Positions 23,720 through 41,504 are shown, counted from the stretch's first letter. The stretch: 45,564 bases of DNA from Armadillidium nasatum (GCA_009176605.1 SEYY01000800.1:37501-83064); one strand, 5' to 3'. Program-made: numbers and translations. The notes: generated by a model from the letters alone, not told the origin.

Positions 23720-25429
23720 GATCCTCCTACTGTCTCTATTCTCAATTTTCAGCCAAAGATGGATGCTGCGCATATGTACGCATGATGATGTCTGTTCTTG
23801 TGTCTCTAATTTGGAGTCTTCTGAATTTTTTCTACTTTATATCTTAAACTTTTTCAAACTGTACAACTAAATTCATTGGTACTGTCTACTTATCTCCTAA
23901 CTCAACAGACTATCCAAAATTCTTCGACTATCTTAACTCCAAAATAGAACACATTCTTTCTTCTCCTTTCTCCAAAATCATCATTTTAGGTAATTTCAAT
24001 GTTCAACACCCCCAATGGCTTTCATCTAGTTCTTATGATCCAGCTGGTGAATTTGCCTACCACTTTTCTATCCAGGATAACCCTGAGCAGCTGGTGCAAC
24101 TCCCTACACGTATTCCTGACCGTCTTGGTGATAAAGCCACCATACTTTATCTTTTCCTAACTTCTTATCCTTTCTCTTACATTGTTAAACTCTTTCCTCC
24201 TCTGGATTCATCCGATCACCTTTTTGTCTCTGTATACTGTCCTGTCTCTTCAAGTCTTCCGCAAGAAATCTCCTTCGGCGAGGAGACGTTTCTGGCATTT
24301 TGGTGCCACTAACTGGTCGGACTTGTGATGGTACTTTTCTGATTTTCCATGGAATGATTACTGCTTTCGTGGAAGGTTCCCCTCGGAGTGTGCTGAGCGC
24401 ATAGCCGAGGTGATTCTCTCTGGCATGGAGGAGTACATTCCATATTCTTTCCCTTCTACTAAACCTAACAAACCTTGGTTTAACTCTGCTTGTTCTCGTG
24501 CTATCCACTGCAGGGATGCTGCCTTCAGGGATTAACGTAGTCTTCAAACTCCAGAAACTCACGCAACTTATATTTCATACCAGAATCATGCAAAATCTAT
24601 TCTTCAAGATACCAAAAACTCTTTTCTCCATCGCAAATGCAATAATCTTTCTGGTTCCTCTTCCTCTCGCCCTTTCTGGCATTTTGCAAAAAATGTCAAC
24701 TCTAACTTTGCTTCTTCCTTTTTCCCTCCTCTAGTATCTTCTGACGGTTCAACTGCCGTTTTGCCTTCCTCTAAAGCTGAACTCTTTGCTCAAACTTTTG
24801 CCTTAAATTCAACCTCAGACGATTCCGGAGCTGTTCCTACTCTTTCAACTCTCTCAAACTCATTTATGCCTAAAATTATTTCTTCTAAAGAGGTCATTCT
24901 GCTCTCTCTGAGCTTAACACTAAGAAGGCAAATGTCCTGATGGAACCTTCATGTGGTTCTCAAAACTTATGCTTCCGAGCTTGCACCCTCCCTTGGTAAA
25001 CTATTTGGTCTATGTCTTCCTACTTCAACCTCCCCTTCTTGCTGGAAACGTGTGCTCATTCAGCCTGTGCCGAAGAAGGACCCATCTCAATCCCCCAACT
25101 ACACTCCAATTTCTTTAACCTCTGTTCTTTCTAAAATTTTTGAATCTATCTTTAACAGGAACATTTGGAATCATCTCAATTTTTCTAATCTTATCTCTGA
25201 TTGCCAGTATGGCTTTCGAAAGAAACATTCTGCTGGTGATCTTCTTTCCCTTTTCTCCGACTCTTGGTCCTCCACTCTTCAGCATTTTTGCAAATTTTTT
25301 GTTGTTGCACTGGACATTTTGAAAGCTTTCGATAAACTCTGGCAAAAAGCTGTAACTTTCAAACTTTCCTCTTTCAGAATCTACCATTCTCACTGATTTC
25401 CTTTCAGGTCGTTCTGTAGCAGCTGTTGT
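23720..25429 (+). mobile_element. Jk-A fragment, endonuclease to mid RT
   Basis: Plus-strand order: FIGTVYLSPNSTDYPKFF then SSPFSKIIILGNFNVQHPQW (23870-24030; the endonuclease DFN is GNFN here), [15 protein letters not shown] and SSDHLFVSVYCP (24094-24245), KPWFNSACSRAI (24473), TFPSCWKR-type CWKRVLIQPVPKKDPSQSPN (25040-25100), YGFRKKHSAGDLLSLFSDSW (25207-25270), VVALDILKAFDKLW and finally GRSVAAVV at 25405-25429. It ends abruptly there against an inverted copy. Several frameshifts; the 5' end is not visible. Confidence 0.83.
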
Positions 25430-26828
25430 AGGAACACCACTATGAATAGATTTAAAGGAAGAACGGTGGCCGTCTAGAACAGCTACTATAAAAACAACCA
25501 GAAAGGAAATTAGAGAGGAGTATTGATTTAAAAGAGGGAAGTTTGGAAATCTAAGCATTGTGCCAGACTCTATAGAAGGCTTTCGACATGTCCAGCGCGA
25601 CAGAAAAAGATTAACCGAAATGCAGAAAAATGGAAGACTTAGAGTCAGAGAGAAGGGAAAGATCACCAGTAGGGCGTTTCTTACGAAAGACATTCTGGCG
25701 ATCAAAGATAAGATTAGAAGAATTGATATTTTTCCAAAATCTTCCTGTTAAGGATAGATTTGAAAACTTTAGAAAGAACGGAGGTTAAAGAAATGAGAAG
25801 GTAGTTAGAGGGTTGAGACTGGTCCCCTTCTTTGGCAAAGGCTGAATGAGCTGACATTTCCAGCAGAAGGGAAGGTTGACGTAGAAAGACAAAGACGAAA
25901 TAGTTAACCAAGGCAAGGTGCAAGCTTGGAAGCACAAGTTTTGAGAACCACAGGAAGAATACCATCGGACCATACGCCTTCTTAGTATTAAGCACAGAGA
26001 GAGCAGAATGACGTCTTTAAAAGAAATTACAATTTTAGGCATAAATGAGTTGGAGGGGTTGAAGGACGAAGTATAATTGTCTAAAGTTGAATTAGAAGTA
26101 AAAGTTTGAGCGAAGAGTTCAGCTTTAGAAGGTAAAACAGCAGTTGTGCCGTCGGAAGATACTAAAGGAGGAAATGAGGATGAAGCAAAGTTAGAATTAA
26201 CATTTTTTGGAAAATGTCACAAAGAACGTAAAGAGGAACCAGAAAGATTATTACATTTTCTACAGAGAAGTTTTTTATTTCAAAGGATAGATTTTGCCCA
26301 ATTCCGGGATGAACTATAAGTAGCGTGAGTTTCTGGGGTTAGAAAACGATGGTAAACCCTGAAGCGGATAGCGCGACAACAAGCAGAATTAAACCAAGGT
26401 TTGTTAGGTTAAGTAGAAGGAAAAAAATGGAATTTACGCCTCCATGCCAGAGAGAATCACCTCTGTAATGCGTTCTGCACACTCCGAGGAACCCCTCCCA
26501 CGGAAGCAATAAACATTCCACTTTAAATAAAAAAAGTACGACCGCAAGTCCGACTAGCTTGGGGCGCCAAAATGCCACTAACGTTTCCTTTCAATAGAAG
26601 GGGGGTCTTTCCTGCGGAAGACTCGTAAGAGATAGAAGAGGATACATAGTTAAGGTGATCGGAGAAACCCAGAAGAGGAAAGAGTTTAACAGTATAAGGA
26701 GAAGGATTAGATGTTAGAAAAAGGTCTAGAATGTTGGGTTTATCTACAAGAAGATCAGAGGTACGAGTATGGAGCTGCACCAACTGCTAAAGGTCGTTTT
26801 GGATAGCGAAATGGAAGGCACGTTCACC
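25430..26828 (-). mobile_element. Jk-A fragment, inverted partner of 23720-25429
   Basis: Starts (minus sense, from the right) at FAIQNDL (26780-26815), then [20 protein letters not shown] (26720-26783), the GMEA and KPWFNSAC regions, VVLKTCASKLAPCLG-type sequence near 25930, GDQSQPSNYLLISLTSVLSK (25760-25830), and ends with GHRSSFKSIHSGVP at 25430-25475. Together with the plus-strand fragment it forms a large imperfect palindrome with its centre at about 25430. Confidence 0.8.
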
Positions 26829-27735
<907 letters not shown>

Positions 27736-27821
27736 GTATCTTCAGAACATTGATTTTAAAAATTTTAATATGAGAAAATGGACAGATACACAAAATTCTA
27801 ACATTTTAAATTTAAAGCTCT

Positions 27822-28055
27822 TCAGTTGTGATGCAGAAACAATCTATTCTCCAGTTTCTTGGTTATTTCGATTACATCTTGGAGTGCATATTTGGCTAGA
27901 CTACTAAACCGCTTTTCACTTTCAATAAAAGAAGGTGGAACAGAGATATTTATAAGCCAATTTAAGTAAATTAATTCAAAATAATCGGTAGAAAATTGAT
28001 GACGACGATTGATTAAAAATATACCAATTTTACCGATGACGATTAATCGTTCCAT
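27822..28055 (-). pseudogene. hAT-like transposase C-terminal scrap
   Basis: A 77-residue minus-strand frame: LINISVPPSFIESEKRFSSL, then ALQDVIEITKKLENRLFLHH. The spacing of (I/V)P-x3-SE-x2-FS and a terminal LENRLFLHHN resembles the hAT-family dimerisation region, whose usual form is IPATS-x2-SER-x-FS followed by a L-x3-LFL-H-N helix. It is short and isolated, and could be chance; no other hAT domain is next to it. Confidence 0.4.
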
Positions 28056-28059
28056 CAGA

Positions 28060-28062
<3 letters not shown>

Positions 28063-28157
<95 letters not shown>

Positions 28158-28166
28158 TATATATAT
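28063..28166. repeat. (TA)n microsatellite at a Jk-A 3' end
   Basis: TA units with TTA/AAT breaks, ending in TATTCTCTGGTGGGCAAAG, the reverse of the Jk-A 3' terminus. Confidence 0.96.
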
Positions 28167-28281
28167 TCTCTGGTGGGCAAAGTCCAGAGGCTTACCAATT
28201 TATACAAGAGTTTGGGAATAACAGAATCAAGGTTGATTAAAGGTTGATTTTTCCCGATACACGGTGTTTGAAGTCAATGAA

Positions 28282-28316
<35 letters not shown>

Positions 28317-29582
28317 TTAAGGGAGTGTATTCCAGACTTTACCAATAAAGTACATATAAGAATGGACATAAAAGTTAAGACTGGAGTTAGAGAGTTGAAC
28401 AGAAAATGGATAAGACAGTGTAGAAAGACGTATCACACGATCCCTTCTCAATAGAGTAGGTATGCCACATAAGGGTTCAGAAGGGCAGTGTCAGTTGTTA
28501 AAATGATAGCATAGAAAGTAACGCAACAATTAGAAGGGCAGAAAGAGATTGAAGAGAGTTTGTGAGAGCAAAATAAAATTTACATAAGATGAAATACCCT
28601 GGACTCAACCTTTTCCAGGAGAGCTGTATGAATGGAACCATCCCAAATATGTGAGGCGTAATCCAAACAAAGATAGGCAGACATCACCCCTACAAAGAAC
28701 AAGCAACTGATGATAGAAGGATATAAGTTTGCTTACAAAGAGAAGTAATGTGATCCTTTCAAGAAAGATCAAGAATATTAAGGTCAGATGAAGGTTTGAG
28801 TTGAGTTTTTGAAGATGTCATAATTGCGTGGAAGTTTGTCTAAAGATGGAGGAACTGAGTTTCTGAAGAATTGAAAACAACCATTTTTTCTCAGTCACAA
28901 TTTGAAATACAAGAAAGATCAGAGGTCAGTTGCGTCAAGGACATCCTCCTTGCCTCAATTATCTGCTGTTGGAAGAGGCATCTTTCAAGCTAGAAGGAGT
29001 AATGAAGGGTGGAGAAACAGGCATAGAGTGGATAATTGATGAAGAAAAAAAGGGTCAATAATGAAAAACAGAAAAGAAGTGTAGGGGATTGAACAGATTC
29101 CTGAGGAACACAACTATTTATAGATTTAAGGGAAGAAAGGTGGTCGTCTACGACAGCTGCTATAGAAAAACCAGAAAGGAAATTAGAGTTTCTGAAAGAG
29201 TGAAGTTTGGAAATAAAAGCTTTGTACCAGACTCTATCGAAGGCTTGTCCTGAGATACAGTAAAAAACTCACAGAAACATCGAAAAGCGAAGGACTAAGA
29301 GTCAGAGAACAGGGAAAGATCAGCAGTAGTGTCTCCTTACGAAAACAATAGTGGCGATTAGAGATAAGATTAGAAGAATTGAGATGTTTCAAAATATTCC
29401 TGTTAAGGATATTCAAAAACTTTAGAAAGAAAGAACTTAAAGAAATAGAGCGTTAGTCAGAGGGATGAGAGAGTTTTTCTTCAGCACAGGATGAAGAAGC
29501 GTCGTTTCCAGCAAGAAGGAAAGGTTGAAGTAGAAAGACAGAGACAACTTATAAGGTAGGTTTGCAAGCTCAGAAGGGCAAG
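28167..29582 (-). mobile_element. Jk-A fragment, RT to 3' end, strongly decayed
   Basis: The reverse complement aligns by eye with Jk-A from the CWKR region (29500) through YCFRKETLLLIF (29290-29360), the DISKAFD region (29230-29250) and the FKS-INS loop (29115-29145) to the 3' terminus at 28167. Where other copies read YADDST this one gives roughly YACFST (29005-29030). A poly(A/T) run of 25 bp at 28287-28311 interrupts the 3' part. Both ends abut (TA)n. Confidence 0.75.
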
Positions 29583-30254
<672 letters not shown>

Positions 30255-30257
30255 CAC

Positions 30258-30439
30258 CTGAATTAGGAGCACTATTTATATTTCTTTTATCAACTTCATT
30301 TGATTTTTTTTCACCTTCCCCTTTCCGTGTCTTTGTTGCTAATCTGCCACTATTCTCAAACTCAAAATCAAGGTCTCTTTTGGAAACCGATTCTATAAAT
30401 TCTGTAACCCCGATAGTTTCACGATTGGGAGAGCTTCTC
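30258..30439 (-). CDS. Host gene, exon c, charged segment
   Basis: Coding exon of 182 nt with acceptor TTCTTTTGCAG and donor GTGTGTGTG (30257-30249). One base completes the split Gln codon, 60 codons follow and one base is left (phase 1). The residues are charged and rich in Lys, Glu, Arg and Asn: it begins [18 protein letters not shown] and later has a basic patch around [11 protein letters not shown], a possible nuclear-localisation-type cluster. The donor is unusual: the intron starts GTGTGTGTGCA and passes straight into a 96-bp (TA)n tract, so repeat length variation begins about 10 bp from the splice site. Confidence 0.82.

Positions 30440-32127
<1,688 letters not shown>

Positions 32128-32184
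<57 letters not shown>
32128..32184 (+). repeat. Poly(A) run, 57 bp
   Basis: Pure A after AGATCTGCCAAATCTTG. Candidate tail of an unidentified retroposed sequence. Confidence 0.9.
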
Positions 32185-32187
<3 letters not shown>

Positions 32188-33715
32188 ATTCATTTCTTTC
32201 TTAAATATATGCAAACACTGACAAGATCTGAAGTCAAATGAGAATGACATTTTTTACTTACTCTCATGGTAATGGTGAGTGACTGTGAGGAAATATATAA
32301 GATTATCTAGCAACTTCTGAAGTAACAAAAGAAAACTTTTAAACATCTAATTTTTTATGTCACCAGAATGCATGTTTAAATTTAGTTGTTAATGCCTAGT
32401 TAACCAAATTACAATTGTTTTACCTAATATAAGGAAATAAGGGTGAAATTTTTTTAAAAATGCTGTTACTTCGGTAAATGCCATAACAGGCAATCAGAGA
32501 AATTATTGCAGTTTCGACAATTCATAATAAAAACATTAAAGTTTCTGAATTGCCATTCAATTTGTCAATTTGGTAGATGAAAGAAAAATAGTTAATCAAA
32601 TACAATCCAACATTTTAGAACCTTATGTAAGTGTATTTGTAGTGAGAAAAACGGAATGGTCTAGCAATATTTATAATCTTGAAGATTTTGAAACAAATTT
32701 TCAACATCCCACTGGCTTTTTTGAGAAATTTTACTTTCTGAAAGTAAAAAGATAATTGCGATGTATCAAAAAAAAAAACAATTGTTATCTTTTTTAAATA
32801 CAGGCACTAGTAAGGTATAATTCACTTTTCACAGAGCAGAAATTCAATGCTTAAAGTACAATTTTCAATGAAAAAGTGAATTTTTTAAATTTTGCAATTT
32901 TAATATCTTGATAAAAAAGATGTCATTCGTGGTAGAAATTTAAATATTTTAAGGCATATTCTCAATTTTTTAATTTGAAGGTTTCAACCCCATTCAAATC
33001 TTATTATGTTGAGAAATAAATATCTGACTTTTTTTCAAAAAGTTATAGAAAATTTTATTATCATTGGACTCGTCTCTCTTAGTTGGTTTTAATGACATAT
33101 ATTAAGTTTATAATGTTATGGCAGTTATGGAGTTTCAAAGAACTATGTGGAGTAGTTCACAAAGAACATAATATGTACTTTATCAAAACTCAAATTTGAA
33201 AATCTGTCCTGGAATAACTCAACAGAAAGAATGAGAGCAGTGAAGAATAATGGTAGTGGATTGAGGAATTAAGGTTCCAAGATGAATAGTTCAAGGAAAT
33301 AGAATAAACCAGAGTATAAAGAAGGGTTGTAAAAGAAAAACCCAGATTTAAAAGGGTAATTAATTAAACCAAGCAAATATGATAAAATGGAGGACTAATA
33401 TAACAAAGGTTCACAGTTCGACTCCTAGAGAGAAACTGTGAGAAGTTCTCTTCTTTATTAAAGGGTGAAAGCCCCTGTGGGATGTAAATTTTTAAAAATA
33501 GAAATTTTCTTTTATTAAAGAATGTACAGAATGATTATATTATACAACTCTTACAGCCCCAAAAAAGATAACAGAGGGCAAGAAGACAACAGAGTAAAAT
33601 AAATTAGACGTCTAAAGACTATGGGAAAATCAAGGGATTTAACATAACAAAAATGAACATTAAAGTATAAATAACTGATAAAAAATGTTGTAGATTGATT
33701 AATATATTTACTTAC
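32185..33715. other. Host intron b-c, unassigned, with one small hairpin
   Basis: About 1.5 kb AT-rich. A 61-residue plus-strand frame (32570-32755) is not recognised and has no support. At 33412-33441 TCACAGTT and AACTGTGA form an 8-bp hairpin whose loop includes GTTCGACTCC-like bases. Confidence 0.45.
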
Positions 33716-33821
33716 TGTAACAAAGTATCCTGTTTGTGAACATCTTCCATTTCCACATCCATATTTTCACTTTCGTGGGTCGTAATACTATTTCCACTTG
33801 TGTTTATCAAAGATGGAGATG
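33716..33821 (-). CDS. Host gene, exon b, Ser/Thr-rich then acidic segment
   Basis: Coding exon of 106 nt. The acceptor is TTTACATTCGCAG and the donor is GTAAGT (33715-33710), a near-consensus site. With the single base from exon a it encodes TSPSLINTSGNS, then an acidic stretch containing ENMDVEMEDVHKQ. Thirty-four full codons are open and two bases (CA) remain, so the next intron is phase 2; exon c starts with G, completing CAG (Gln). Possible phosphorylation-rich linker, an inference from the Ser/Thr and Asp/Glu content. No domain is recognised. Confidence 0.82.
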
Positions 33822-34279
33822 CTGCGAATGTAAAGTATAATTAATTTAAATATTCAAAAATATTAAATTTAAGATGAGAAACAACTGACGAAATGTTTTC
33901 TGTTGCCCCCAAAATATAAACTAAAAAAAAAAAACTAAAGAAAATAAATCTTAATTATATTTAGTGTCATTTAATTTTCTTTGAATTTTGATTAGTGCTT
34001 TTCCCATACTTATATTAAATTAAAACTATTTCCTTGCAGCTTTAAATACGTACATTGAATAATATTTTATTTTAAACTTAAAAAAAGATGAGCTATACAT
34101 AGTATTAAAAATCTGACCAACAAAAATTATCCTGTATTTATATTGCCAGTAAAAAGTATGAACACCAAAATAGGGGCCACATAACAGTTAATTTGATATT
34201 TTAATAATGTACAAAGCGTAAAAATAGCAATCAAATGCTAATATAAAACTAGTAACTCTTGACCAAATTAGACACATAC
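33822..34279 (-). other. Host intron a-b
   Basis: 458-bp AT-rich intron with GTATGT donor and CGCAG acceptor. It is free of long (TA)n and of recognisable transposons, the only such intron in the visible gene. Confidence 0.7.
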
Positions 34280-34477
34280 TTATAGGAGGTGGATGAACCC
34301 CTGTTGCAGGAGATACATGTCGTGGAACTCTAATTAATGGCTGACCAAGCATATTTGAAGAAGGGGGAACATTTAACGGTGGTATTGCGAGGGGTGGTGG
34401 AACCCCAATAGGAGGAGGAAGACTAGGAGGCATGTTAGGGGGTATAATTGGTGCTCCCATTGGTATTCCTCCTGGTG
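34280..34477 (-). CDS. Host gene, exon a (first exon visible), proline-rich segment
   Basis: Internal coding exon of 198 nt on the minus strand. The acceptor is a T-rich stretch ending in CAG (34480-34478) and the donor is GTATGT (34279-34274). Two leading bases complete a codon from an unseen upstream exon, then 65 codons follow, and one base is left over, so both flanking introns are phase 1. About 23 of the 65 residues are proline, in runs such as [13 protein letters not shown] and [14 protein letters not shown], which points to a disordered low-complexity region. A (TA)n tract begins about 20 bp upstream of the acceptor. The frame continues into exon b without a stop. I do not recognise the protein; a role in RNA processing is only a guess from composition. 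The exon is well supported because four further exons join to it in phase. Confidence 0.78.
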
Positions 34478-34493
34478 CTGAAATGAATTATAA

Positions 34494-35552
<1,059 letters not shown>

Positions 35553-35560
35553 TATATATA

Positions 35561-35652
<92 letters not shown>
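35553..35652. repeat. (TA)n microsatellite at the left border of the 2-kb duplication
   Basis: About 48 TA units with TTA breaks. Near-identity with 42.69 kb onward begins right after this tract. Confidence 0.96.
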
Positions 35653-35655
<3 letters not shown>

Positions 35656-36259
35656 AAGTATTATTATTTTTGTATGTAAAGTAGCATTTGCTCTCTTCTA
35701 ATATAAAAAATACTTTTCTTTTCTGACAATTTGAGTAAGGAACATTTTCCTGGCCTAACAAATTAACAATTGTATCACACTTTCCTTTATAATACATTTA
35801 CAGAAGTGATCATAATATTTTTTTTCCATTATTTATTAAGTTATGTAGATATTGATCTTTTACCTATTTTTAAATTTTAAAATTTTCTTTTTTTTTTTAT
35901 CATTGTTATTACACTTTGATCGATTTTAATTTATTATTATTATTATTTTTTTGAACACATTTCTTTTTGTTATTTATTATTCATTTCTTGATATTATTTT
36001 TCTTTATTTATTTACACATTTTTAGATTAACAGGATTTTTTTATTTTATTTTTCATTCACTATCAACATTATTATTTATTATAACAATTATTTGAATTTC
36101 CTAAGTCTTCCATTTTGAAATATGGCTTTCATTAACCTTGTTCATACAGTCAATTCTATTTCTATTCAAAAAAAATATATCTTGTTTCCCAATCTTCTTA
36201 CCACAGTATATAAGCGATGATATACTGTGCCAATTTACTTTTTCAATACTGGGCATTAT

Positions 36260-37004
36260 TAATTAATATATATTTGCATTCATCCAATGTCCTTGGCACA
36301 TATATTTAACAATTCTAGATTTACATTTTGGTGACAAAGGCAGCAGTGAGAAAAGTGTTTGTAGTTTTTCTGCATAAGTTTGTTGTCCCAAAGGCCAAGG
36401 ATTACTTGCAAGTTCTATCAGTGCACCAAAAATTCTTATATTTTGTTCATACATCAATATCGTTGGAGAAAGTCTATGATCATCAAATGGAGCAAAGTGA
36501 AGGCAAATAAGTGAAAAAGGTAAAAGCTCAAGCCAACTTGCACTACTTGTTTCTATTAGTGCCAAATGGTACTTGTACCTTTTAACCTCAGATAATTTTA
36601 AGATATCCTAATGCACTATCTAAAATTTATGCCCAACTGGTGCAAATTTTTCATATAGAGGACTTATATTTTTGTACAACTTAGTACTCAAGCTGGGATC
36701 ACACCATGATATAAATTCTATTATTGTTCTCCTCATTGATGGTCAGACAGATACTTTTTCAACTTACTTCATGTTTCCTTGATTCCTAAATGTCCAAGAG
36801 AGTGGATATGCTAAATAAATTCATTTATCATGGATTCAGGAACAACTAATCTTGGGTACTGAGCATTACTAACATACATGACAAGCTCAATTTCTTCAAT
36901 CTCATGAAGCACTTTTCTTTTAGTAATTTCAAGTGAAGATTCTTCAGAATTTTGAAATATACATGTTAAGAAATCTTTTATTGGTTCTTATAGTAATTTT
37001 TTAT
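36260..37004 (-). pseudogene. LTR-element integrase remnant, catalytic core missing
   Basis: Minus strand: PRLVVPESMINEFI then HIHSLGHLGIKET and WCDPS (about 36700-36880) resemble the H2C2 zinc-binding N-terminal domain of LTR-retrotransposon integrases. Then SWLELLPFSLICLHF and HRLSPTILMYEQNIRIFGAL (36430-36545) resemble the end of the integrase core, usually W-x-E-x-LP...SPAELLYG-x2-LR. The roughly 150 residues that should separate them, with the D,D-35-E residues, are absent. No LTR, gag or envelope is seen. The exact clade (Ty3/Gypsy-like or other) is not resolvable. Duplicated at 43320-44040. Confidence 0.55.
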
Positions 37005-37721
<717 letters not shown>

Positions 37722-38026
37722 GGTGAATGTGCCTTCCATTTCGCTATCCAAAACGACCTTGAGCAGTTGGTGCAGCTCCCTACTCGTATCCCTGATCGTA
37801 TTGGAGATGAACCCAACATTCTAGACCTTTTCTAACATCTAATCCTTCTCCTTATACTGTTAAACTCTTTCCTCTTCTGGGTTCCTACGATCACCTTATC
37901 TATGTATCTTCTTTTATCTCTTCAAGTCTTCCGCAGGAAAGACCCCTTTCTATTGAAAGGAAACGTTTGTAGCATTTTGGTGCCCCAAATTAGTCGGACT
38001 TGCGGTCGTACTTTTATGATTTCCAG
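37722..38026 (+). mobile_element. Jk-A fragment, endonuclease C-terminal part
   Basis: Encodes [20 protein letters not shown], then [13 protein letters not shown]. It breaks off at TTTATGATTTCCAG (38012-38025), where the copy at 45050-45071 continues with TGGAATGATTATTGC; here mariner-like sequence follows instead. Confidence 0.78.
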
Positions 38027-39537
<1,511 letters not shown>

Positions 39538-40464
39538 GGTAAGAGTAGGCATCATCAAGATAAGTCAGTCACAAAGCAGAAACCTTTAGCTTTTAGTCAT
39601 TCTGAAGTTCATGTCAGTGAAAAAATGCTGCTCCTATTTGTAACCTTTTTTTTGTGAGCAAGGATTTTTCATTTACTTGAATTTCAATTAAACAGAATAC
39701 CAAATTAAGACATAATTTCAATGAAATTTTCTTTTACCTAATAATAAAATTAGTATTTTTTGTTATTATTTTCGTATTCAAGTACTGCAATTATCATTTG
39801 ACTATTTTGTGTTGTATTTATAAGGTTGATTAATTGAGTATAATACATACCTTCAAGCTTGTAAGTGACTGCATTATTAAAACAAATGGTCTTAATAAAC
39901 TATAATGAACTTTAGTCCTCCCATCCCTTATCCCAAAACTCTGTTACTACTACCACAAGTTTTCGCACAAAACAAGATGCAATTTAGAACTTGTCCTATG
40001 AGAAACTACATTAATTTATATACCAAAATGCGTCAGGTTACCCTTTGTCTTGATAAGCAGCCCCTAAGTGAACATAAGTCGCAAATATTTTCGAGAGTGG
40101 AATATTATTAAAGCTGGATCTAACCTTCCAGTAAACATCGTTCTTCGCTTCATAAAAAGGTGATGTAAACAATCTTGCAAAATGATCAAGAAAATCTTGG
40201 ACTCTAATAACAAATCAATTTCTACACTTTTAAATTTAATCTACATAGGACTAGGACATACAAATCCAAAATCACTTAATTATATTAGTTCTTTTTAAGA
40301 TTCTAAAAACAAATTTGATAGCACACATATAATAATTTTATAGATCTCATCAATTACTAAGATGATAATGTTGCAAATTTTATCTTTAAATTTAGGAATG
40401 TTTTCAGTTTGAGTTCTCTGCTTTGATGAAACTTGCAAAGACAAACCACATCTTGCAATAACAG
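39538..40464. other. Unassigned sequence left of the gap
   Basis: About 925 bp. Short plus-strand frames (39905-40111 and the run-on after Jk-A) have no recognised homology or convincing splice borders. Confidence 0.45.
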
Positions 40465-40564
40465 NNNNNNNNNNNNNNNNNNNNNNNNNNNNNNNNNNNN
40501 NNNNNNNNNNNNNNNNNNNNNNNNNNNNNNNNNNNNNNNNNNNNNNNNNNNNNNNNNNNNNNNN
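40465..40564. other. Assembly gap, 100 N
   Basis: Exactly 100 N, the usual placeholder for a gap of unknown size. It truncates the GIY-YIG end of the Penelope-like element. Confidence 0.99.
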
Positions 40565-41437
40565 TGAGTTTTGTTTTTCTATATTTAAGTCGTGTTTATT
40601 TTGATATAGGTCTTCTATTGTGGTCTGTAGTTTCACCTATGTAGTTAAGAGCGCAGCCTGAACATGGGATACTGTAGATGCAAGGAGGGTTTGGGTTAGT
40701 GGATTTTGGAGGTTTGAAAACTTTTTTTAAAATGATGTTGTTAGATGGAATTAAGGTTATGTTTTTTGGTATTACCTTTCTTAGATGTTTTATGTTTATG
40801 TGTGGGATGGGTAGAAAGTTTTTTTCTATTGTATGTTCATTTATTTTCACAGAGTAGAATTTTGTTCTTGCTTTTTTATATGATTTATTAATTATGTATG
40901 TGGGATATTGTAGTTTGGTAAAGGTGTTTTTTAAGTAGTCAGTTTCAGTTTTTAAAAAAGCAGGAGAACAAATTTTATGAGCACGAAGATATAGAGAGGA
41001 GAGAGTAGCAATTTTTGTATTTATTGTGTGTGCTGAGTACCAATGAATGTAATTAGGTGACGAGGTGGGTTTTCTGTATACTGTGTATGAAAGTTTTGTG
41101 GTATGGTCCCACATTGTAAGCGTGTCTAAGAAAGGTAGGGAGTTTTGTGTAGGGAGGGGAGTTTCCATTGTGAATTGTATATTGGGATGAATGTTGTTTA
41201 TGTTGTTTAGGATAACTGTAGAGTCTGATGAATTGGGGATGGCTACAAAAATATCGTCGACATACCGGAGCCAAATACTGTCTTTAAGAAGGTGGTGGGG
41301 GAGGATAAAGTAATGTTCTATTAATTCCATATATAGATTGCTGAGTATAGGTGATAAAGGAGAGCCCATACTCAGTCCTTCCTTTTGTTTATAGAAGGTT
41401 TGATTGTGTTGGAAGAAGTTGTGTTCAAGGGTAAGAA
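40565..41437 (-). mobile_element. Penelope-like element: reverse transcriptase plus start of GIY-YIG endonuclease
   Basis: The minus-strand frame is open from about 41437 (LEHNFFQHNQTFYKQKEGLS) to 40596. RT landmarks: MGSPLSPILSNLYMELIEHY, WLRYVDDIFVAIP (catalytic DD), LPFLDTLTMW, YTVYRKPTSSPNYIHWYSAH, then LYLRAHKICSPAFL. The C-terminal linker has CIYSIPCSGCALNYIGET, the entry to the GIY-YIG nuclease (the GIY half is SIP/NYIG style). At about 40640 the frame shifts: the sense continues as TIEDLYQNKHDLNIEKQNS in the next frame until the N gap. Family known: Penelope-like elements, RT related to telomerase RT with a GIY-YIG endonuclease. The N-terminal RT fingers are missing. Confidence 0.85.
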
Positions 41438-41504
41438 TTTTATTAATTTACAATTCCCTTTCCCAATATTAAAACAACTTATTCTTCTTACCCTTGAACA
41501 CAAA

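Noticed and set aside
32570..32755. 61-codon frame as a small gene
   Set aside because: No homology recognised, no splice or promoter signal, and AT-rich intronic surroundings.
33405..33445. Possible tRNA or SINE B-box around GTTCGACTCC
   Set aside because: No A box at the right distance, no cloverleaf arms and no CCA-proximal acceptor pairing; only an 8-bp hairpin is present.
36260..37004. Endogenous retrovirus
   Set aside because: Only integrase-like scraps are present, with no envelope, gag or LTR; an LTR retrotransposon remnant is the simpler reading.
39905..40111. 68-codon frame left of the gap
   Set aside because: No recognised family and no in-phase splice borders that would link it to host exon a.
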